Below, in pieces: positions 1 to 4,729 of a stretch of 7,420 nt of DNA. Source of the DNA: Gammaproteobacteria bacterium. Its GTDB lineage: Bacteria > Pseudomonadota > Gammaproteobacteria > Comchoanobacterales > Comchoanobacteraceae. Under the pieces are notes generated by a model that was given only the letters and a program-made list of their open reading frames with translations, did no database searches and was not told the origin of the DNA. Location of the stretch: NCBI GenBank assembly GCA_030829925.1, contig JAURNZ010000075.1:1-7420 (forward strand), in the 5' to 3' direction. The position numbers and the translations under genes are program-made. Each line of letters starts with the position of its first letter. The stretch's first letter is position 1.

Positions 1-1
1 A

Positions 2-520
2 TTAGCAAACGCCATTGCCAATGGTTTCATCGCCATGGATGGGGCTATGATAGCCATTACAGCGGTTGTATTGATTAAATTTGTGGCCGGGATGTTACAG
101 TCTCTATTTACCATGCTAAACAGCTGTTTTCAGTTTATGAGAGATGAAACTAAGTCATTAGATACTTTAAATGGTGGACATACAGATACAGTGTTATACC
201 AAAGTACGATGTTTGTTGCAGGCTTTACTGGTCTTTATGTATTGAGTGTCTTTGCTTCACCAGTGACGTTTGGCATTGTTAGTAGTATTGGTTGTATTGC
301 ACTTGCTATTGGTATGCTTAAGTCAGATGACAAAGGTGAGGGATTGGATGGTGATGAATCAGGTCCTTATGTTGGTTTAGATGGTATAAGTCCATCTTCT
401 TCTAATGCTTCTAAACTTAATCTTTTTTCAGATGACTCGCCAAAACATCCAGAACAGAATTCACAAAGCGGTAGCTCTCTTCTGGACCAAAGCGGTGAGC
501 AAGGCTCGTTGCTTCTGTGA
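2..520 (+). CDS. Unrecognised membrane protein, 5'-truncated by the window edge
   Basis: I do not recognise this protein. The frame is open from base 2 to the TGA at 518-520. The first ATG (35) has no Shine-Dalgarno sequence before it, and the in-frame codons upstream (LANAIANGFIA) read as protein, so the gene most likely starts outside the window. Numbered from the ATG, there is a hydrophobic stretch at about residues 5-31, broken by Lys15, then a likely membrane hairpin at 58-76 and 77-95 joined by a short SP turn. After residue 96 the chain becomes a soluble, low-complexity tail rich in Ser, Asp, Gly and Gln, ending in SLLL. It is thus probably the C-terminal part of a polytopic inner-membrane protein. 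From about residue 128 the tail is encoded antisense to the 3' end of nusB, so those residues may be a recent extension. No function can be assigned. Confidence 0.6.
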   Translation, partial: LANAIANGFIAMDGAMIAITAVVLIKFVAGMLQSLFTMLNSCFQFMRDETKSLDTLNGGHTDTVLYQSTMFVAGFTGLYVLSVFASPVTFGIVSSIGCIALAIGMLKSDDKGEGLDGDESGPYVGLDGISPSSSNASKLNLFSDDSPKHPEQNSQSGSSLLDQSGEQGSLLL

Positions 521-824
521 TGCTGACTTTGAAAGGGATGTCCATTCGATAAGTGATTTCATAAGCGCCGAGTCTTAATATGGCTAACTCAATGGGTGTG
601 ATTTCCTCGATGGGGCGATTTGCAGCCTCACAAATAGCTTTATCTAAGGTGTCGATGTGTTCGATGACACCCAGTAATGTTTGTCTGAAAAAGTCTGCAT
701 CAATGCTGGTTGGTTTTTTATCGTCAAGGTGATTGAGTACCAGCTCCTTAACATCTGTATGATCAAAATACCACTGGTAAAGTGCTTGAACGACTGTTTG
801 TCTTGCGTGTTGTCTAATAGACAT
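417..824 (-). CDS. nusB: Transcription antitermination factor NusB
   Basis: NusB is a small all-helical cytoplasmic RNA-binding protein. With NusE (ribosomal protein S10) it binds boxA RNA and supports antitermination of rRNA operons. At 135 residues it is close to the 139 of E. coli. The arginine-rich N-terminus and first helix (RQHARQTVVQALYQW, 4-18) match the family's RxxARxxAVQALY signature. The C-terminal half carries the conserved core: TPIELAILRLGAYEI (76-90), IPFKVSITEA (96-105) and the F-G-x-E-x-S-x-x-FVNxVLD motif (112-126). The ATG at 824 shares its A with the nrdR TAA stop (TAATG), and a GAGGAG ribosome site lies 8 bases upstream, so the start is secure. It is the last gene of the minus-strand operon. 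Its final 104 bases overlap the convergent membrane-protein gene, and no terminator is visible after its stop. Confidence 0.96.
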   Translation of the reverse strand: MSIRQHARQTVVQALYQWYFDHTDVKELVLNHLDDKKPTSIDADFFRQTLLGVIEHIDTLDKAICEAANRPIEEITPIELAILRLGAYEITYRMDIPFKVSITEATSLAHRFGPEESYRFVNSVLDVLASHLKKD

Positions 825-1279
825 TATTTTTGCTCCTCAAGCCCTAGAATGATGTTTTTAAAGGCTGCAATGTCTTGGAATTTCAAATAAACAGATGCAA
901 AGCGCAAATAAGCAACTTCATCATAGTTTTTTAAATGTTCCAGGACAACTTCACCAATTTTGGAAGTTGTAATTTCTCTTTCGGGTGCTTGACAAATTTT
1001 ATATTGAATTTGGTCAAATAGTTTTTCTAATGCATCTTGGTTGATCGGGCGTTTCTCAAGTGCGCGCATGATCCCGTTCTTGAGTTTAACTTCATTGAAT
1101 TGACAGGTTTCCCCAGAGCGTTTAACGACTCTGGGGTAACTGAATTGTAAAGTTTCAAAGGTTGTAAATCGTGCATTACAAATCGGACATTCGCGACGTC
1201 GTTTAATGTTGTTTTGTGGCAACATAATTCTTGAGTCGATCACTTTTGTATCATCGTGTTTGCAATAGGGGCAGTGCAT
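824..1279 (-). CDS. nrdR: Ribonucleotide reductase transcriptional repressor NrdR
   Basis: NrdR is a cytoplasmic, nucleotide-sensing repressor that binds NrdR boxes upstream of ribonucleotide reductase genes and shuts them down when dATP is high. The 151-residue length is normal for the family. The N-terminal zinc ribbon is intact, with cysteines at 3, 6, 31 and 34, and includes KVIDSR (12-17) and the basic RRREC segment (27-31) followed by RFTTFE (37-42). The ATP-cone domain follows from about residue 49, with VVKRSGE (51-57), F-N-x-x-K-L (61-66) and the YLRFASVYLKF block (124-134). The ATG at 1279 overlaps the glyA stop as TAATG. Only a weak TAGG-type ribosome site lies 3 bases upstream, so translation probably depends on coupling to glyA. 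Neighbours are glyA upstream and nusB directly downstream, without the rib genes often found in between. I saw no NrdR box in this operon's own promoter region. Confidence 0.97.
   Translation of the reverse strand: MHCPYCKHDDTKVIDSRIMLPQNNIKRRRECPICNARFTTFETLQFSYPRVVKRSGETCQFNEVKLKNGIMRALEKRPINQDALEKLFDQIQYKICQAPEREITTSKIGEVVLEHLKNYDEVAYLRFASVYLKFQDIAAFKNIILGLEEQK
833..838 (-). promoter_or_regulatory. Ribosome binding site of nusB, inside the end of nrdR
   Basis: Read on the minus strand this is GAGGAG, 8 bases before the nusB ATG at 824. It lies within the last codons of nrdR. It is the best-placed strong ribosome site in the operon, and together with the TAATG junction it fixes the nusB start and suggests both coupled and independent initiation. 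Confidence 0.8.
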
Positions 1280-2529
1280 TAGCCTAAGTAATCCGTTGAA
1301 ATAGGAAATTGAGAAGCTAGGTTAGCTACTTTTTCCTTGAGTTGAGCTTCGTCATAATCTTGATGAATCACATTTGCAATAATGTTACCAATTTCAATGA
1401 CCTCATCAGCTTTCATGCCTCGTGTCGTAATGGCAGGTGTCCCAATTCTAATGCCACTTGTTACAAAGGGTGATTGTGTGTCATTAGGCACAGTATTTTT
1501 ATTGGTAACAATCCCAATGTCTTCAAGTGATTGTTGAATTTTCTTACCTGTTAAACCGTTGGGCATTAAATTAATTAATACTAGATGGTTAAGGGTTTGG
1601 TTAGAAACAATAGAGACATTATTTTTTTTAAGGGTTTCTGCTAGTGTATGCGCATTTTCCATCACTTGCTTTTGGTAATCGATGAAAGCGGGTGACAGTG
1701 CTTCTTTATAAGCCACTGCTTTTGCAGCAATGACATGCATTAAAGGACCGCCTTGTACACCAGGAAAAATGCCTGAATTTAATTTTTTAAAGATATCAGG
1801 GTTGCGCTTGGCCATGATCATACCACCACGAGGCCCTCTGAGAGTTTTGTGTGTGGTTGTTGTGATGACATCTGCATAGTCGGCAGGCGATGGAAATAGC
1901 CCTGCAGCAATTAAACCTGCAACATGTGCTATGTCAGCCAATAAATATGCGCCAACTTCATCAGCTATGGCTCTAAACTTTGCCCAGTCTAAAATACCAG
2001 GATATGCAGAGAAGCCTGCAATGATCAATTTTGGTTTGTGCTCAACAGCAAGTGCTCGCACAGCATCATAATCAATTAAACCTTCATTGTTAACACCATA
2101 TGCAATGGCATGATAAGTTTTTCCAGAAGAATTTACTGGGCAACCATGGGTTAGATGTCCGCCAGCAGAAAGGTCCATGCCTAAGATTGTATCACCAGGT
2201 GATAATAACGCATGAAAGACACCTTGGTTTGCTTGTGAGCCAGAGTGTGGTTGAACATTGACATAATCTACATTAAAAAGCTTTTTCGCCCGTTCTATTG
2301 CTAAATTTTCTACAATATCTGCAAATTCACAGCCTGCATAATAACGTTTGCCTGGATAGCCCTCGGCATATTTGTTTGTAAGTGCATTGTTACTCGCAAG
2401 TACGACCTGAGGACTTGCATAATTTTCAGAAGCAATCAAGTTGATTTGATTGTTCTGACGAATAGATTCTTGATGTAAACAATGGACGACTTCTGGGTCA
2501 AAATGGCTTAATTGGTCAAGTAATGTCAT
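1279..2529 (-). CDS. glyA: Serine hydroxymethyltransferase
   Basis: This PLP-dependent cytoplasmic enzyme interconverts serine and glycine while moving a one-carbon unit to tetrahydrofolate. It supplies 5,10-methylene-THF for thymidylate, purine and methionine synthesis. The 416 residues match the E. coli length (417). Visible family signatures are LIASENYASP (31-40), the LTNKYAEGYPGKRYY block (50-64), VQPHSGSQAN (92-101), GGHLTHG (123-129), DIAHVAGLIAAG (199-210, with Asp199 and His202 in the cofactor region) and the PLP-lysine motif TTTTHKTLRGPRGG (223-236, Schiff-base Lys228). No catalytic residue is missing and the reading frame is intact. The ATG at 2529 agrees with the usual N-terminus, although the clear AGGAG upstream is unusually far away (16 bases). 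The gene follows the holD-like gene by 31 bases, and its TAA overlaps the nrdR ATG, so it is cotranscribed with both. Confidence 0.98.
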   Translation of the reverse strand: MTLLDQLSHFDPEVVHCLHQESIRQNNQINLIASENYASPQVVLASNNALTNKYAEGYPGKRYYAGCEFADIVENLAIERAKKLFNVDYVNVQPHSGSQANQGVFHALLSPGDTILGMDLSAGGHLTHGCPVNSSGKTYHAIAYGVNNEGLIDYDAVRALAVEHKPKLIIAGFSAYPGILDWAKFRAIADEVGAYLLADIAHVAGLIAAGLFPSPADYADVITTTTHKTLRGPRGGMIMAKRNPDIFKKLNSGIFPGVQGGPLMHVIAAKAVAYKEALSPAFIDYQKQVMENAHTLAETLKKNNVSIVSNQTLNHLVLINLMPNGLTGKKIQQSLEDIGIVTNKNTVPNDTQSPFVTSGIRIGTPAITTRGMKADEVIEIGNIIANVIHQDYDEAQLKEKVANLASQFPISTDYLG

Positions 2530-2545
2530 ATTTTTGAAAGTAATT

Positions 2546-2550
2546 CTCCT
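2546..2550 (-). promoter_or_regulatory. Distant Shine-Dalgarno sequence before glyA
   Basis: Read on the minus strand this is AGGAG in the holD-glyA gap. It is the only purine-rich match in the gap but lies 16 bases before the ATG at 2529, longer than the usual 5-10. No ATG, GTG or TTG stands in frame between it and that ATG. An ATT codon directly abuts the AGGAGA but is too close to be a likely start. Confidence 0.5.
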
Positions 2551-2560
2551 AAATAATTAC

Positions 2561-2917
2561 CTAAATCATACCAAGGTTGCCAAAATATTGCCACAAAGTC
2601 TTTTTTAAAGCACCATTTGTACGTAAGAAATATAATGATGGGCTATATAAAATTGTATTGACTCGATCACTTTTCCCTGTTTGAAAAAAGGTTAATTCAT
2701 CTTGTGTGAATATAATGCCAAAATCTATTTTGTCTGTTTGAACCTTTGATGCAGCACACTGTATCATATAGCAAATGTTTTGAAATAGCTTATCTGACTC
2801 AAGGTCGTCACCAATAAAAATAAAGGTTTTAGCTTTATTATTTTGCCATATAGGATATGTATTTTTTTGTTCAACAGCCCATGTTGTTGTATTAGCGATG
2901 TCTAGATAAGTTGTCAT
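2561..2917 (-). CDS. holD: DNA polymerase III psi subunit-like protein (HolD family)
   Basis: Psi pairs with chi (HolC) and attaches to the DnaX collar of the clamp loader, linking it to single-strand DNA-binding protein. This 118-residue cytoplasmic protein (E. coli psi has 137) shares the family's two recognisable ends. The N-terminal YLDIANTTTWAV (4-15, Trp13) resembles the LQQLGITQWSL peptide of E. coli psi, the part that contacts the clamp loader. The C-terminal SPSLYFLRTNGALKKTLWQ (92-110) resembles SPALTDLRANPTARAALWQ. Between them are alternating strands and helices (TFIFIGDDLE, 31-40; IDFGIIFTQDEL, 64-75), as expected of the fold. The identification rests on remembered sequence similarity rather than a search, and psi is a poorly conserved family. 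The ATG at 2917 has only a weak ribosome site, but a good promoter lies just upstream. The gene heads the operon with glyA, nrdR and nusB. Confidence 0.72.
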   Translation of the reverse strand: MTTYLDIANTTTWAVEQKNTYPIWQNNKAKTFIFIGDDLESDKLFQNICYMIQCAASKVQTDKIDFGIIFTQDELTFFQTGKSDRVNTILYSPSLYFLRTNGALKKTLWQYFGNLGMI

Positions 2918-2940
2918 ACCATGTACTTTATCATTGTGAA

Positions 2941-2969
2941 ATCAAATATTCCAAATAAAGACGTGTCAA
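2941..2969 (-). promoter_or_regulatory. Sigma70-type promoter for the holD-glyA-nrdR-nusB operon
   Basis: On the minus strand a perfect -35 TTGACA (2969-2964) is followed after exactly 17 bases by TTTGAT (2946-2941), a 4-of-6 match to the -10 consensus. Transcription would start near 2934, giving a leader of about 17 bases before the holD ATG at 2917. No other strong promoter was seen in the short gaps of this operon, so it probably drives all four genes. Confidence 0.6.
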
Positions 2970-2991
2970 TGAAGGATTTTTTCGGCATAAT
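2963..2991 (+). promoter_or_regulatory. Candidate promoter for tamA-tamB, overlapping the divergent one
   Basis: On the plus strand CATAAT (2986-2991) matches the -10 consensus at 5 of 6 positions. Seventeen bases upstream lies GTGTCA (2963-2968), 4 of 6 to TTGACA. Transcription would start near 2998, only about 5 bases before the tamA ATG. The -35 element occupies the same bases as the -35 of the divergent holD promoter. It is weaker than its partner and remains a candidate. Confidence 0.4.
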
Positions 2992-3002
2992 AGATTCTAT
3001 AA

Positions 3003-4727
3003 ATGATGGTAAGAAAGTATTTAATTTTATTGATTGTATTTAGTTTTTGCTGTGGCAGTGCAGTTGCTACATCAAAATTTGTCATTCATGACTTTTCAAT
3101 AACCTTGCAATCAGATGTAAAAAAAGCAAATGAAAATATTGTAAATGGTCTTAAGAATTATTTTTCACGTTTTGAAGACGTAGATCCTAATAATATAGAA
3201 GATATATTAAGTGGTTCAAAACGCAACGTTCAAAAGTCTTTGGAAGTATATGGTTATTTTTCACCTAATATCAAAATTAGTCATCGACATACAAATAATA
3301 AGATATTTGTTGATTATAGTGTTTTAAAAGGTCAACAAGTCAGTGTTGTAGGCCTTGATATTAGTATTCCTAGTAAAGTTGTTGATAAAGTGGGCTTGAA
3401 AAAAGATTTAAATAATCTGTATGCACTTAATAATAACCCATATGATGGCATCGAACTTGCAAAAATAAACGATAATGTTTTAGATAAAGTAAGAAGCACT
3501 GGATACCCTTTTGCAGAATTCGAAGAGGCATCTATGTCGTTCGTAAACCCATTGAAAATTGTTCTTAAGCTTAAGCTTAATTTGAACCAATATTATGAAT
3601 TTGGTGATATCATAATAAAAAATTCTAAGGCTTTAAAAACATCATTTATTAAGAGTTATGCAAACTTTAAACCAGGTGATCCGTACAATAGCATCTTATT
3701 AAATCAATTCCAAAAAGATTTGGTTAGTTCTGGTTTTTTTGATGAGGTAACCGTCCATCCTATCAATTGGAATACGCAAAATAAAAGAGTACCTATTGTT
3801 GTAGATGTAGAAGACACTAAGCCTTGGACAAGAAATTATACCGTTGGTTACGATGATAAATATCATTTCGGTGGAAGCGTTGGTTATAAAATCAAACCAT
3901 ACAACAGGATGGGGCATTCACTTGAGTTTTTTCTTAGGTTAGCAACCAATGACTACATTCAATTAAGGACAAATTATATTGTTCCGAGTGCCCGGCCACT
4001 TGAGCGTATTTATTTATTTGCATCACAAATAGTTACTCAAAATTTAGTTGCAGGTGAAGCAGAGAGCGCATTGTTAACAGCGGCCTTACAGCAGCGCTAT
4101 AAAAATTGGTTAATTATACCAGGTTTCAATATGTTTATTGAGCACTCGATGCCTAATAATGAGTCCAATTATACAACTGAGCTAATTTATCCTCAAATTA
4201 ACGTACTCTATAAAGTAAAGTATCCATATCAATGGTTAGATCGTTTTTCGTTTGGAGCAAGCTTTATGGCCGCAAGTGAACAAATGTTGTCAGGCATTTC
4301 AATGGATAGAATGATTCTCAGAAGTGAGGGGGTGATTCCGATAAGTGAACGGCTGAAACTACATTTGCTTGCTAATTTTGGCGCATTATCTAGTTCTAGT
4401 CTTAATGATGTACCTTTGAGTTTGAAATTTTTTGCTGGTGGTCCTGATAGTATTCGCGGATACTCATATAATGAATTTGGGCCAGGTCGTTATGAAAAAA
4501 ACCTAAGTTATGAGCTACAATATTCTTTAAGTAGTTTATTAGACACATTTGTATTTGTGGACCAAGGTAATGCAAGTGATGCTTGGGACAATAAATTAAA
4601 GTCAAGTGTGGGTGTGGGGATGATGTTGAATTTTAAAGTGATAGGTCTCAAATTTTCTTTAGCACATGGGTTAGATGATGATGCAGATCCGTTCAAACTT
4701 CAATTTACTGTTCAATCTATGGATTAA
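3003..4727 (+). CDS. tamA: Translocation and assembly module TamA, Omp85-family outer-membrane protein
   Basis: TamA is an outer-membrane beta-barrel of the Omp85/BamA superfamily. With TamB it spans the envelope and assists outer-membrane protein and lipid biogenesis. The 574 residues match the usual TamA size. A signal peptide is clear: basic MVRKY, a hydrophobic core at 6-19 and an A-V-A cleavage site at 20-22. Three POTRA domains follow, at about 24-110, 111-195 and 196-270, the last containing the typical SSGFFDEVTV motif (242-251). The barrel starts near 275 with NYTVGYDDKYHFGGSVGY, carries the hallmark GG-x-x-S-IRGY motif at 479-487 (Arg485) and ends with strand-like residues near the C-terminus (LQFTVQSMD). 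Two ATGs stand in tandem (3003, 3006). Neither has a Shine-Dalgarno sequence, so the exact start is uncertain by one codon. tamB begins 2 bases after the stop. Confidence 0.93.
   Translation: MMVRKYLILLIVFSFCCGSAVATSKFVIHDFSITLQSDVKKANENIVNGLKNYFSRFEDVDPNNIEDILSGSKRNVQKSLEVYGYFSPNIKISHRHTNNKIFVDYSVLKGQQVSVVGLDISIPSKVVDKVGLKKDLNNLYALNNNPYDGIELAKINDNVLDKVRSTGYPFAEFEEASMSFVNPLKIVLKLKLNLNQYYEFGDIIIKNSKALKTSFIKSYANFKPGDPYNSILLNQFQKDLVSSGFFDEVTVHPINWNTQNKRVPIVVDVEDTKPWTRNYTVGYDDKYHFGGSVGYKIKPYNRMGHSLEFFLRLATNDYIQLRTNYIVPSARPLERIYLFASQIVTQNLVAGEAESALLTAALQQRYKNWLIIPGFNMFIEHSMPNNESNYTTELIYPQINVLYKVKYPYQWLDRFSFGASFMAASEQMLSGISMDRMILRSEGVIPISERLKLHLLANFGALSSSSLNDVPLSLKFFAGGPDSIRGYSYNEFGPGRYEKNLSYELQYSLSSLLDTFVFVDQGNASDAWDNKLKSSVGVGMMLNFKVIGLKFSLAHGLDDDADPFKLQFTVQSMD
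3564..3580 (+). repeat. Short palindromic hexamer repeat inside tamA
   Basis: Two and two-thirds copies of CTTAAG occur in tandem in frame (CTTAAGCTTAAGCTTAA). They encode the alternating L-K-L-K-L-N strand at about residues 188-193, at the end of the second POTRA domain. The unit is itself a palindrome. The alternating pattern suits a beta strand, so the protein constraint may explain the repeat. Confidence 0.6.
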
Positions 4728-4729
4728 TC

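Noticed and set aside
380..416. Terminator after nusB on the minus strand
   Set aside because: No GC-rich hairpin with a T-run is present in this stretch.
681..890. Plus-strand open frame of 69 codons across the nusB/nrdR junction
   Set aside because: It lies antisense to two well-conserved genes, has no ribosome site and shows no protein-like features.
2918..3002. NrdR-box autoregulation of the operon carrying nrdR
   Set aside because: No pair of acaCwAtATaTwGtgt-like palindromes is visible in the spacer.
3048..3053. Cys-Cys in the TamA signal peptide as a lipoprotein lipobox
   Set aside because: The residues before the cysteines (VFSF) do not fit a lipobox, and a standard AVA signal peptidase I site follows at 20-22.
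3699..3917. Minus-strand open frame inside tamA
   Set aside because: It is antisense to the third POTRA domain and first barrel strands, with no start signals. It is a by-product of AT-rich coding sequence.
4402..4696. Two overlapping minus-strand open frames opposite the tamA barrel end
   Set aside because: They are mutually overlapping shadows of the conserved GGPDSIRGY region, without ribosome sites.
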